From Fidelibacterota bacterium (lineage in GTDB: Bacteria > Fidelibacterota > Marinisomatia > Marinisomatales > UBA1611): DNA of 35,352 nt. Made by a program: the position numbers and the translations under genes. The notes below the pieces were generated by a model. It saw only the letters and a program-made list of their open reading frames with translations. It searched no databases and was not told the origin of the DNA. This document shows positions 25,848 to 34,463 of this stretch, in pieces. Location: contig PAPB01000016.1 in NCBI GenBank assembly GCA_002708715.1, forward strand, positions 4,712-40,063, in the 5' to 3' direction. Numbering within the stretch: the stretch's first letter is position 1; each line of letters begins with the position of its first letter.

Positions 25848-27424
25848 GAAAAATAATTTATAATTTAATTTTTTATCAATGCGTTTTTGGGCAAGGATAT
25901 CTTACTGTTCCAAATAATGTTTTTCGTATATCTACTAGCCAAAACTCTTCAAAATATCAATGGAGTAAAGGAGAACAACAATTCGCCTTAAATGGTATTG
26001 GTAAAATGTATTTTGATCGTTTTACACATAATGATTCAGTAAGGTTTTCATCAAATTATGATTTATACCATGTTGGTACAAGTTATATTGATTCAGTATA
26101 TGAAAGGTATGATGCTCTGGAACAAATTGACCTTTACTATAACATAAATACTACTGTAGAAAATTGGATAAAACAGTTTAATACTGATTATAATTATAAT
26201 TTACCAGTTTTTGGTCCACAGAATATTGATACAACTTTATTGATGTCTCCCGAAGGATATTTTTTTGAAAAAAATGCTAAAAAAGTTTTAAATCAAATTA
26301 TAAAAATAGATTATGGCTTTTCGAATGAAGTGACTTTTAGCGCAGTGATACCATTGATCGAATCACATGTTGTGAAACAATCAATATATGATGTATCGAT
26401 TGGGGATATTGAAGGTGCTCAAGTTTTAGTTGATTATCACCAAAATACTAAAACAATAGTTAAAAATTTTATTGATTCAAATGCTTATGATAACCTACCT
26501 GATAGTGTTGCAAAAACTTTACAGCATATATACAATATGTTTTATAAAAATAATGGAAAGTATTCTGTAAATTGGGTATTCCATTCTCAAAATGATCCTT
26601 TAAACAATTTATTAGTTGATCAAAGGTTCATTCCTCCTGATATGATAGATAGTTCCTCGGTTTCTTTAAATGGACTCACTTCTTATTATTATCCCTTAAA
26701 TAAGTCTGGTAAAGGTATTGGTGATATTGATATCGGTGTGAATATACTTTTAAAAGGAGAACCGACTTGGTCTTCAAAACAACAAACTGAAGCTATGTAT
26801 GGTCAAATATTTGTAAGTATACCATTTGGAAGGACCTTGACTTCATTTGTTAATTCGGGATCAGATCAATTTAAAGAGGCTATTTATGGTAAAGGAGCAT
26901 ATCGTTGGATGCTAGGTCTGTATGGTACGCAATTGATAAAAGGTAAACGAATGGCTAGGGTTTACTACCAAGGACAAATAAGTTTTAGTATGGTAGGTAC
27001 TTTAAATACTCCTGTCCAAATGTTTTCAGGGGGGCATACTCATCCTGATTCAATTTCGCAATTAATAGGCACTACATATAAATATGATATGGGTAATGGA
27101 TTATCTATACTTGCAGGTGGAGAGGTGGAGGTTATAAAAAATAGATTGAGACTCTTAGGCCAATTTTCTTCACAATATAAAGGCATGGATAATTATATAT
27201 CAAATGATCCACAGTGGGATAAGTGGATGGAGAATTATACTGGATCGATGAGTAACCTTGATTGCAAAATTGAATTAAATTTTATTAATTCTAATTCAAG
27301 CAATCGTATCGGTCCATTTTCATTCGATATAAATCTAGGTTATAAAGAAAGATTGATAGCAAATAATACTTTTAAAGGTTGGACTTCTTATATTGGAATA
27401 ACAACTTTTTATCAAGGCTGGTAG
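25844..27424 (+). CDS. Exported, probably outer-membrane protein, unknown
   Basis: This 526-residue protein starts with a signal-like segment (MRKIIYNLIFYQCVFGQG). It has many aromatic, glycine and serine residues and alternating beta patterns, especially in the second half (GQIFVSIPFGRTLTSF, GKRMARVYYQGQISFS, LSILAGGEVEVI, RLRLLGQFSSQYKG). It ends in TSYIGITTFYQGW with a terminal aromatic, as beta-barrel proteins often do. I recognise no named family. Overlap with the NamZ gene by four bases suggests a linked role, perhaps in moving or sensing wall fragments, but that is conjecture. Confidence 0.7.
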   Translation: MRKIIYNLIFYQCVFGQGYLTVPNNVFRISTSQNSSKYQWSKGEQQFALNGIGKMYFDRFTHNDSVRFSSNYDLYHVGTSYIDSVYERYDALEQIDLYYNINTTVENWIKQFNTDYNYNLPVFGPQNIDTTLLMSPEGYFFEKNAKKVLNQIIKIDYGFSNEVTFSAVIPLIESHVVKQSIYDVSIGDIEGAQVLVDYHQNTKTIVKNFIDSNAYDNLPDSVAKTLQHIYNMFYKNNGKYSVNWVFHSQNDPLNNLLVDQRFIPPDMIDSSSVSLNGLTSYYYPLNKSGKGIGDIDIGVNILLKGEPTWSSKQQTEAMYGQIFVSIPFGRTLTSFVNSGSDQFKEAIYGKGAYRWMLGLYGTQLIKGKRMARVYYQGQISFSMVGTLNTPVQMFSGGHTHPDSISQLIGTTYKYDMGNGLSILAGGEVEVIKNRLRLLGQFSSQYKGMDNYISNDPQWDKWMENYTGSMSNLDCKIELNFINSNSSNRIGPFSFDINLGYKERLIANNTFKGWTSYIGITTFYQGW

Positions 27425-27431
27425 TTTATAC

Positions 27432-28715
27432 ATGTTTCGCTATAATAGGACAGTTTGGAGCTGGGCATTTTATGATTGGGCTAATTCTGCATTTTCTACA
27501 ACGGTAGTCGCAGGGTTTTTCCCAATATTTTTTGGGGCATATTGGGCTGACCCTTCCAATGTAAATCAGAGTACTTTCCAATTAGGAATTGCAAACTCAA
27601 TAGCATCGATAATTATTGCGCTTATTTCACCTATTTTAGGTGCAATAGCTGATTGTGCTTCTGCAAAAAAGAAATTTTTGATTACTTTTGCTTTTTTGGG
27701 AATTGTCATGACTGGTGGATTATGGTTTATTGGTAAAGGTGAATGGGAGCTTGCTGTATTTGTATATATTATGGCTTCTATTGGTTTTATGTCAGGAAAT
27801 ATTTTTTATGATTCGCTTTTACCTATTGTTGCAGATAGAAATAAGCTAGACCATGTTTCATCATTTGGTTATGGTTTAGGATATCTAGGCGGAGGATTAT
27901 TATTCCTTATTAATGTTTTAATGTATCTTCATCCTGATTGGTTTGGTATCACCGATGCTACTACCGCTGTAAGAATTTCTTTTGTAACGGTAGCAGTCTG
28001 GTGGGCTTTATTTACAATCCCAACCCTACTATTTGTTTCTGAACCTAAAAGTAAAAACCAGCTTTCAATTAATGAAGCAATCATAAATGGTTTTAAACAA
28101 ATAAAAAGTACATTTAGTCATATTCGTAGAATGAAAGTAATCGGGAGATTTTTAATTGCATACTGGTTATATATCGATGGAGTTGATACAATTATTAAAA
28201 TGGCAGTAAAAGCAGCATCCTCTCCTGAATATGGATTTGAAACATCTGATTTGATTGCTGCATTACTTATGGTGCAATTTATAGCTTTCCCAGCTGCAAT
28301 TTTTTATAATTTATTTGCTCAAAAAATTGGCACAAAAAATGCTGTATTTATAGCTATAGGTGGATATGCATTGGCAACATTTCTAGGGTATTATATGTCT
28401 GATCGTTTACATTTTTTTGCTTTAGCAGCATTAATAGGTTTATTCCAAGGAGGTATTCAGGCATTAAGTCGGAGTCTATATGCAAGGTTAATTCCTAGAA
28501 ATATGGAAGCAGAATTCTTTGGTTTTTATAATATGTTAGGAAAGTTTGCTTCAGTTATTGGTCCATTGTTAATGGGATGGATTACTGTTGCAACTGGTAG
28601 TGTACGTTTTGGTATCCTTTCTATACTAATTTTATTTATTCTTGGTGCAATTCTTCTTAAAAGGGTTGATTTCGATGAAGGTGAGAAAATCGCATATAAT
28701 TTTGGAGAAAATTAA
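27432..28715 (+). CDS. MFS transporter, UMF1 (Atg22-like) family
   Basis: This 427-residue inner-membrane transporter has 12 hydrophobic helices. The first helix region carries the UMF1/Atg22 hallmark FYDWANSAFST. GAIADCASAKKKFL is the MFS loop-2/3 motif, and LFQGGIQALSRSLYARLIP is the second-half signature. Yeast Atg22 exports amino acids from the vacuole; bacterial substrates are mostly undefined. It begins seven bases after the unknown outer-membrane-like gene, so it probably belongs to the NamZ unit and might import a breakdown product. The next promoter starts just after its stop. Confidence 0.87.
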   Translation: MFRYNRTVWSWAFYDWANSAFSTTVVAGFFPIFFGAYWADPSNVNQSTFQLGIANSIASIIIALISPILGAIADCASAKKKFLITFAFLGIVMTGGLWFIGKGEWELAVFVYIMASIGFMSGNIFYDSLLPIVADRNKLDHVSSFGYGLGYLGGGLLFLINVLMYLHPDWFGITDATTAVRISFVTVAVWWALFTIPTLLFVSEPKSKNQLSINEAIINGFKQIKSTFSHIRRMKVIGRFLIAYWLYIDGVDTIIKMAVKAASSPEYGFETSDLIAALLMVQFIAFPAAIFYNLFAQKIGTKNAVFIAIGGYALATFLGYYMSDRLHFFALAALIGLFQGGIQALSRSLYARLIPRNMEAEFFGFYNMLGKFASVIGPLLMGWITVATGSVRFGILSILILFILGAILLKRVDFDEGEKIAYNFGEN

Positions 28716-28728
28716 TTGTTGAAATTTG

Positions 28729-28756
28729 TTGATTTAACAAAGTTTTGTTATATAAT
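28729..28756 (+). promoter_or_regulatory. Sigma70-like promoter for thioesterase-acs
   Basis: TTGATT (28729-28734) and a perfect TATAAT (28751-28756) are separated by 16 bases. Transcription would start near 28762-28764, giving a leader of about 120 bases. It begins 13 bases after the MFS stop and is the best promoter I see in the window. Confidence 0.65.
28735..28750. repeat. Inverted repeat filling the promoter spacer (possible operator)
   Basis: TAACAAA (28735-28741) and TTTGTTA (28744-28750) are exact complements around a two-base centre, and together they exactly fill the space between -35 and -10. A dimeric repressor bound here would block RNA polymerase. The arms are AT-rich with one C/G pair each, so chance in AT-rich DNA must be considered. 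A weak hairpin in the transcript of the upstream gene is the alternative. Confidence 0.5.
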
Positions 28757-28759
28757 TTA

Positions 28760-28840
28760 GAGTGGGTTAGGCCTCGTTGATATGGCGTGCTCTTCAGGGA
28801 AAATAGAATTTCCGAGGGTTTTTTTAACGGGGCCTTCTCA
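28760..28840 (+). ncRNA. Structured leader RNA / candidate attenuator
   Basis: The transcript can fold into a long interrupted hairpin. P1 pairs GGCCTCGTT (28770-28778) with AACGGGGCC (28826-28834), nine pairs with one G-U. GAG (28760-28762) may add three pairs with CTC (28837-28839). Inside are CTCT (28790-28793) with AGGG (28815-28818), then GGAAA (28798-28802) with TTTCC (28809-28813) and a six-base loop. Seven Ts follow the inner hairpin (28819-28825), as in an intrinsic terminator. CCTCG (28772-28776) could instead pair with CGAGG (28813-28817), excluding P1. I recognise no known riboswitch class; a short independent RNA is also possible. Confidence 0.5.
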
Positions 28841-28881
28841 ATTATTACTAATATTATATAAAAAAACTTGAGGATTCCATT

Positions 28882-29268
28882 ATGACAATTATCCGCTATT
28901 CTCAACTCGTTATGCCTCAAGATGCTAATGTTCTTGGAACGCTCTTTGGTGGACAAATGGTCTCTTGGATGGATATATCTGCTTCAAAAGCTGTACATAG
29001 GTTTTTAAAAGATTCAGAAGCAGATGCGGCATTGACAAGAGCAATCGATGCTATTGAATTTAAAGAAACAGTCAATGTGGGAGATTGGGTAAATTTTGAA
29101 GCAAAAATTATTTCCACAGGTAATTCTTCTATAATTATTCAAATTGATGCCTATAGAGAGACAAAAGCACTGGAAAAAACTTTGGCTTGCACTGCTAAAT
29201 TCACTTTTGTTTCAGTAAGAAAAGAAAATGGTATATATAAAAAAATCAATCATAAAAAATCAATATAA
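28882..29268 (+). CDS. Acyl-CoA thioesterase, hotdog fold (YciA/BFIT-like)
   Basis: This enzyme hydrolyses acyl-CoA to free acid and CoA. The 128 residues form a single hotdog domain with the family core DANVLGTLFGGQMVSWMD, whose FGG turn and following Asp are the usual active-site features, and the FKETVNVGDWVNFEAKI strand block. GAGG lies several bases before the ATG. The gene sits ten bases upstream of acs; together they can release and recapture acetate or other short acids. The structured leader precedes it. Chain-length preference is not predictable. Confidence 0.88.
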   Translation: MTIIRYSQLVMPQDANVLGTLFGGQMVSWMDISASKAVHRFLKDSEADAALTRAIDAIEFKETVNVGDWVNFEAKIISTGNSSIIIQIDAYRETKALEKTLACTAKFTFVSVRKENGIYKKINHKKSI

Positions 29269-29278
29269 AGAGTAGCAA

Positions 29279-31204
29279 ATGTATAAACCAAAATCTGAAA
29301 TCTCGAACAATGCATATATTACTTCGCTAGATCAATATAAAAAAATCTATGAAAAATCTATACATTCACCAGAAAATTTCTGGAGTGAAATTTCTCAAAG
29401 GTTAGATTGGATAGAGCCTTGGGAAAATATTAATCATTATGATTTTAAAAATGGGAAAATTGAATGGTTTTCTGGTGGAAAATTAAATGCTTCTTATAAT
29501 TGTCTTGATAGACATATTAATGCAGGTTTTGGTGATGAGATTGCTATCATTTGGGAGGGTAATGATCCTAACCAATCAAGGAAGTTCACTTATAGTGAAT
29601 TATTAAAAGAGGTCTCTTTATTTGCGAACGCTTTAAAATCTTTAGGAGTCCATAAAGGTGATAGAGTGTGTTTATATATGCAAATGATTCCAGAACTAGC
29701 CATTGCTGTTCTTGCTTGTGCTCGTATAGGTGCGGTCCATTCTGTTGTATTCGGAGCATTCTCTAGTGATTCTTTAAGAGATAGAATTAATGATTCGAAT
29801 TGTAAGGTTTTAGTTACTCAGGATACTGGGGTTCGAGGTACTAAACAAAACATTCCCATGAAACTAAATGCTGATAAGGCAGTCAAAGAAACTCCATCTA
29901 TCGAACAGGTAATTGTAGTCAAAAGGACTGGAGAACCAATTCCTATGAGTTCAACATTAGATATTTGGTGGCATGAGGCTATTTCAGGTGTTAGTCCACA
30001 ATGTGACCCAGAAATTATGGATGCTGAAGATCCACTGTTTATATTATATACTTCTGGTTCTACTGGAAAACCAAAAGGGGTACTTCATACAACAGGTGGA
30101 TATTTAGTATATGTTTCCTTTTCACATGAGTTAGTATTTGATTATAGACCAGGTGATATATATTGGTGTACGGCTGATTTAGGATGGATTACTGGGCATT
30201 CTTATATTGTTTATGGTCCTCTTGCAAACAGAGCTACAACTGTAATGTTTGAAGGTGTACCAAATTATCCTGATTTTGGAAGGTTCTGGGATGTTGTCGA
30301 TAAACACAAAGTAAATCAGTTTTATACAGCACCTACGGCATTGAGAGCTTTGATGAAAGAGGGTAATAAATGGGTTAATTCTAGAGATTTATCTTCTTTA
30401 CGCTTACTTGGTACAGTAGGAGAGCCAATTAAAGAACCTGAGTGGAAATGGTATTTTGAAGTTGTTGGGAAAAATAATTGTCCTATTGTTGATACGTGGT
30501 GGCAGACAGAGACTGGTGGTATATTAATCTCCCCGCTTCCTGGTGCTACTCCAATAAAACCAGGTTCAGCAACATTACCATTTTTTGGAGTTAGGCCAGT
30601 ACTTTTAACAGAAAATGGTCAGGAGATAGAAGGCAATGATGTGAGTGGACTACTAGCTTTGAAAACATCTTGGCCTGGCCAGATGCGTACTATATATGGA
30701 GATCATAAAAGATTTATAGATGTATATTTTTCTAAATTTCCTGGATATTATTTTACTGGAGATGGAGCAAAAAGAGATCAAGATGGTTATTATTGGATAA
30801 CGGGTAGGGTTGATGATGTTTTAAATGTGTCAGGGCATAGAATAGGAACAGCAGAGGTTGAAGGTGCAATTGGTAAGGCAGAAGGGGTTGCTGAGGCTGC
30901 TGTTGTTGGATATTTGCACGATATCAAAGGCCAAGGGATATACGCATTTGTAACATTAATGACTGGAGTTAACCCTTCAGATAAAATTGATTCAGGCATT
31001 TTAGATTCAGTGACAAAAGATATTGGTCCTCATGCTAAACCTGATAAAATCCAGTTTACTCCAGCTTTACCAAAAACTAGATCAGGTAAAATAATGCGAA
31101 GAATTTTAAGGAAAATAGCGGAAGGTGATTATGAAAATATGGGAGACACATCTACTTTAGCTGATCCAAGTGTAGTTGAAAATCTTATTTTAGGGAATCA
31201 GTAA
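29279..31204 (+). CDS. acs: Acetyl-CoA synthetase (AMP-forming)
   Basis: This enzyme converts acetate, ATP and CoA to acetyl-CoA through acetyl-AMP. The 641 residues are full length. The adenylate-binding P-loop is [11 protein letters not shown] (257-267). [10 protein letters not shown] is the acetyl-site block, and [21 protein letters not shown] leads to the C-terminal domain. K604 in RSGKIMRR is the catalytic lysine that protein acetylation inactivates in characterised Acs enzymes. The N-terminal ACAS domain ([17 protein letters not shown]) and the WW in the acetate pocket favour acetate over longer acids. Its last 20 bases overlap the 3' end of the convergent gene. Confidence 0.97.
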   Translation: MYKPKSEISNNAYITSLDQYKKIYEKSIHSPENFWSEISQRLDWIEPWENINHYDFKNGKIEWFSGGKLNASYNCLDRHINAGFGDEIAIIWEGNDPNQSRKFTYSELLKEVSLFANALKSLGVHKGDRVCLYMQMIPELAIAVLACARIGAVHSVVFGAFSSDSLRDRINDSNCKVLVTQDTGVRGTKQNIPMKLNADKAVKETPSIEQVIVVKRTGEPIPMSSTLDIWWHEAISGVSPQCDPEIMDAEDPLFILYTSGSTGKPKGVLHTTGGYLVYVSFSHELVFDYRPGDIYWCTADLGWITGHSYIVYGPLANRATTVMFEGVPNYPDFGRFWDVVDKHKVNQFYTAPTALRALMKEGNKWVNSRDLSSLRLLGTVGEPIKEPEWKWYFEVVGKNNCPIVDTWWQTETGGILISPLPGATPIKPGSATLPFFGVRPVLLTENGQEIEGNDVSGLLALKTSWPGQMRTIYGDHKRFIDVYFSKFPGYYFTGDGAKRDQDGYYWITGRVDDVLNVSGHRIGTAEVEGAIGKAEGVAEAAVVGYLHDIKGQGIYAFVTLMTGVNPSDKIDSGILDSVTKDIGPHAKPDKIQFTPALPKTRSGKIMRRILRKIAEGDYENMGDTSTLADPSVVENLILGNQ

Positions 31205-34200
31205 GCTTTTTATTCATTTTTCTTAATCGTTTTGTAAGTATTTTTACTATTTCTTTCATTATATCAGGGTTTCCAGCCATTAATTCAAAGAAGCCTTCTT
31301 GATCAATCTGTAAAAGAATAGTTTCTTCAATTGTAATTGCATCTGCTGATCTGGGTGCATGGTCAAGGATAGACATTTCACCAATACAATTTCCTTGTTC
31401 TAAGTTTGCGATTAATTGATTATCATTAATTATATCAACTTTACCAGTTATAATAACAAATAATGAATCACCAGATTCACCTTCTTTAAATATTATTTCA
31501 TTTGGTTCTAAGTGTACCTCAGAAGCAATTTGTGCAATTTTTGATAATACATTACCCGGAATTTTTTGAAAAAGATTAACTGACTTTAATAATAGTGTTT
31601 TTTCTAATATTGAATACATAGCATTATTTTCCTCTATTGGGATTTTATTATTTAAAAAATTTCTATTAAGATAAACTTTTTCTGATGCGTTGAGAAAATT
31701 ATAATATTTTTTAATATCATTTTTTATTTTCCATTCCACTTTTTGTAGTAATCTAGTTTTTTCATTTTTCATACAATAGTTTAAGGCTATCGTTTTTTTC
31801 CATATATGGTTACTGTTCATCCAAAATAATAGCATGTTATCTTTGGTTAAGAAACTTTCCTTAAATAATCCAATTGCAATTTTTACAGGTTGGGTATCTG
31901 GATCAATGAGTGGTATTGTGTATTTTTTTGCTTGAGCACTAAAAGTTGTTTCTACTAATTCTAAAACTAGAGGTAGTAGCTCAGTATTATTTGCATCAAT
32001 AAAGTGAATATATTTTTCTATTGGAATATTTGGATCTTTTAAAGTTCCTAGCTTTAGAAGTACTGGTGTTATTTTTGCAAGATCATATTCAATATGATCC
32101 TTAATAAGACTTGAGTTTAAATCATTAATAATAGTTGATTTAAATAAATGTAATTGGAATGCACGTTTTGCGATAATCAAAATTGATTTTTCTACTTGCT
32201 TTAGTTGGTAGTCATCGAGGCTTTTTGTTTTCGAAATTTTAATCAATGCATTACTAGACTCATTGATTATTGAAAGGTGTGGACTATCAATCATTGTTAA
32301 AATACTATCTATTAATCTCTTATCATTATAATGATGTATAATACTTAGAATTGATTTATAGCGTCTAGCGATTGTTTCTGGATTTGATAATATCTGTAAT
32401 AGCTTTTCAAATGCCCAATTTTTATCAATTGCTAATAATGCAATTTGGGCATTTTTTTTAGTACTAGGTTTATCTAAAAGTTTAATAAGATGGTCAAAGT
32501 AAAGTTTATTTGGATTAGATATTAAAAAATCTAGAATTGAATTTTTAATATGATCTGAATCATTAGAAATGTAATTGAGTATTGCATTATCTGTGAATAT
32601 TTGAGGATATCTTTTTAGAAAACCAATAAGATGTAATTGATCTTTCTCTATCTGGCTTGCATGGATTTGGTTTATAATTTTTAGTGATAGTTGATGTGTT
32701 TCATCATTGGATAAAGTTGTTATTGCATAGGCAATCTTAAGAGTGGTATTATTATGATCAAGATAATTTTTTATTTGTGAAAGGCCTTTTTTAAGTCCTC
32801 TATCGTTAGCACATATTAACGCGTATGGTGACAATTGATTTTCGTTTTTTATTTTATTAATAATTAGTTGATCAGAGATAATTTTAGGATTATCCCATGT
32901 AAGCTCTAGAATCCCTCTTTGAACTGATAAAGTACCATTTGTAAAAAGAAATTCTAATGTGTTTTTCCAAGGAGCAAGAGGTAATTCCCAAAGAAGATCA
33001 ATAGCAAAAAGTTGTTTAAGTTCACTATCATCTAATAAAGATTTATCCAAAGTTTTTACGGTATTTATATTATCAATATCAAAATTAATATCGTCTAGAT
33101 TCAATTGTCTGTTTTCGATTGATCCCACTATAGACGTAACATAACCATTTGTCATTTTAAAACAATTCCAAATCCAAAATATTATCCCTATTAATACTAT
33201 AATACTTAATAAATGGATATTTGATTCTGGTAATATATTGAATGAGACCAATAAAAATATAAAAATTCCTGCTAGCCCTTCCACACCTGAACGAACGATA
33301 CCATCTATAACAGGCTTTGATTGTAACTTCTTTTTTACTGATATAGGCAGCCAAAGAATTTCTTTAATAGAGTTATTGATAGAAAATTTGAACACTTGAT
33401 CTGAAAATTTTGCTATAAAAACTGTTAGCAATGTTCCGCTTAATAAAAAGCCCATCGCCCCAATCCCTATACTTATTGGTAAGATTAACAATCCGATTAA
33501 GATTCCAAATCTTTTCAAAATAAAGCCTGTAATAACTAATTGCATTAAGAGTGTTGCTAGACCAGTTGCTCCATAATAGGTACCAAAAAAATTTACAAGT
33601 TCATCTTGATTGGGAAATGTAGAAGCGGATATAATTTTAAATTGATAATCAATAATTCTTGAAAGAATTGCGGAAATTGCAACCATTATTCCAATGGAAA
33701 AAAGGTATGAGTCATTTTTAATATTATTAAAATTTAGTTCTGTATTATTTTTAGTAGATAATTTTTCCTTATTGAATTTGTAGGGTTTTAATATTCTTGC
33801 TAAAAAAACATTTACTAAAAGAGAGCAAATTATTAAGTAAAGTAAGTTGCTAGAGCCAAAGTATGTAACAAATGGATTTATACCATATCCTGAAAAAATT
33901 GCGGCAATGGAACCGCCTGCTATGATCAAGGGAAAAGTTCTTTTGGCTTGACGAGGATTGAAAATTTCGCCAGCGACTAACCAAAACTGCATGACAGAAA
34001 AAATTGTGATGACCTCTATCCAAATATAAAATATTGGAATAAGCCAGGTGTTTGAAAAGGATTGAAATAATAAAAGGGATAAAGAAAAAAATATGCCTGT
34101 GACAATTAACAGATTTAGTTGATCTCTCTCTTTGGAAAATTTATTATAAATAGAAATGGTGAATACCATTACTATTGCAATGAAGAGATACATGATTGGC

Positions 34201-34349
34201 AGTAGATTTTTATCAAATTGCACAAGAAAAACAGCATCACGAATTGCAGAACCTATTATGGTTGCAAATACAATAGTAAAGAACATTGCAAACAGAATGA
34301 GGGTGGGATGTTTTTCAGAAGGTTTAATCTTTAATAAATCAGTTAGCAT
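31185..34349 (-). CDS. ADP/ATP translocase-like domain fused to helical repeats and cNMP-binding domain
   Basis: This protein has 1054 residues and three parts. About 1-415 has roughly 12 transmembrane helices resembling the NTT/Npt family (TLC ADP/ATP carriers of Chlamydia, Rickettsia and plastids), including [18 protein letters not shown], the [18 protein letters not shown] loop and [16 protein letters not shown]. About 430-910 is soluble alpha-helical repeat sequence (HEAT-like). From about 920 there is a cyclic-nucleotide-binding domain: [20 protein letters not shown], then the phosphate cassette [13 protein letters not shown] (990-1002) with E991 and R1000 kept. Nucleotide-regulated membrane protein is a reasonable inference; transport of ATP is not shown. 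The gene is 115 bases from the divergent pepA start. Confidence 0.85.
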   Translation of the reverse strand: MLTDLLKIKPSEKHPTLILFAMFFTIVFATIIGSAIRDAVFLVQFDKNLLPIMYLFIAIVMVFTISIYNKFSKERDQLNLLIVTGIFFSLSLLLFQSFSNTWLIPIFYIWIEVITIFSVMQFWLVAGEIFNPRQAKRTFPLIIAGGSIAAIFSGYGINPFVTYFGSSNLLYLIICSLLVNVFLARILKPYKFNKEKLSTKNNTELNFNNIKNDSYLFSIGIMVAISAILSRIIDYQFKIISASTFPNQDELVNFFGTYYGATGLATLLMQLVITGFILKRFGILIGLLILPISIGIGAMGFLLSGTLLTVFIAKFSDQVFKFSINNSIKEILWLPISVKKKLQSKPVIDGIVRSGVEGLAGIFIFLLVSFNILPESNIHLLSIIVLIGIIFWIWNCFKMTNGYVTSIVGSIENRQLNLDDINFDIDNINTVKTLDKSLLDDSELKQLFAIDLLWELPLAPWKNTLEFLFTNGTLSVQRGILELTWDNPKIISDQLIINKIKNENQLSPYALICANDRGLKKGLSQIKNYLDHNNTTLKIAYAITTLSNDETHQLSLKIINQIHASQIEKDQLHLIGFLKRYPQIFTDNAILNYISNDSDHIKNSILDFLISNPNKLYFDHLIKLLDKPSTKKNAQIALLAIDKNWAFEKLLQILSNPETIARRYKSILSIIHHYNDKRLIDSILTMIDSPHLSIINESSNALIKISKTKSLDDYQLKQVEKSILIIAKRAFQLHLFKSTIINDLNSSLIKDHIEYDLAKITPVLLKLGTLKDPNIPIEKYIHFIDANNTELLPLVLELVETTFSAQAKKYTIPLIDPDTQPVKIAIGLFKESFLTKDNMLLFWMNSNHIWKKTIALNYCMKNEKTRLLQKVEWKIKNDIKKYYNFLNASEKVYLNRNFLNNKIPIEENNAMYSILEKTLLLKSVNLFQKIPGNVLSKIAQIASEVHLEPNEIIFKEGESGDSLFVIITGKVDIINDNQLIANLEQGNCIGEMSILDHAPRSADAITIEETILLQIDQEGFFELMAGNPDIMKEIVKILTKRLRKMNKKLTDSLK

Positions 34350-34440
34350 GCTTTAGAAGTTAGAACAAACTTTTTTTCTTTAAAATGTACATTATACAAT
34401 TAAAATTTGTTTCAGTTTATTAAATTTTAATTAATTAGTT

Positions 34441-34446
34441 TATAAT
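34441..34446 (+). promoter_or_regulatory. Possible -10 box for pepA
   Basis: TATAAT at 34441-34446 lies 17 bases before the pepA ATG in the divergent gap 34350-34463. No convincing -35 was found and the gap is extremely AT-rich, so the call is weak. The leader would be only about ten bases. Confidence 0.35.
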
Positions 34447-34463
34447 AAAATTTAAGGAAAACA

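Noticed and set aside
28760-28840. SRP RNA, 6S RNA or purine riboswitch
   Set aside because: The SRP apical tetraloop region is absent, the fold is much shorter than 6S RNA, and the GATATGG stretch lacks the other conserved purine-aptamer loops.
28657-28956. 99-residue minus-strand ORF across the MFS/thioesterase gap
   Set aside because: It runs antisense through the end of the MFS gene, the leader RNA and the thioesterase start; composition is not protein-like and no start signal is seen.
32959-33354. Small ORFs on either strand inside the translocase fusion gene
   Set aside because: They are other-frame readings of the 1054-residue gene with no independent support.
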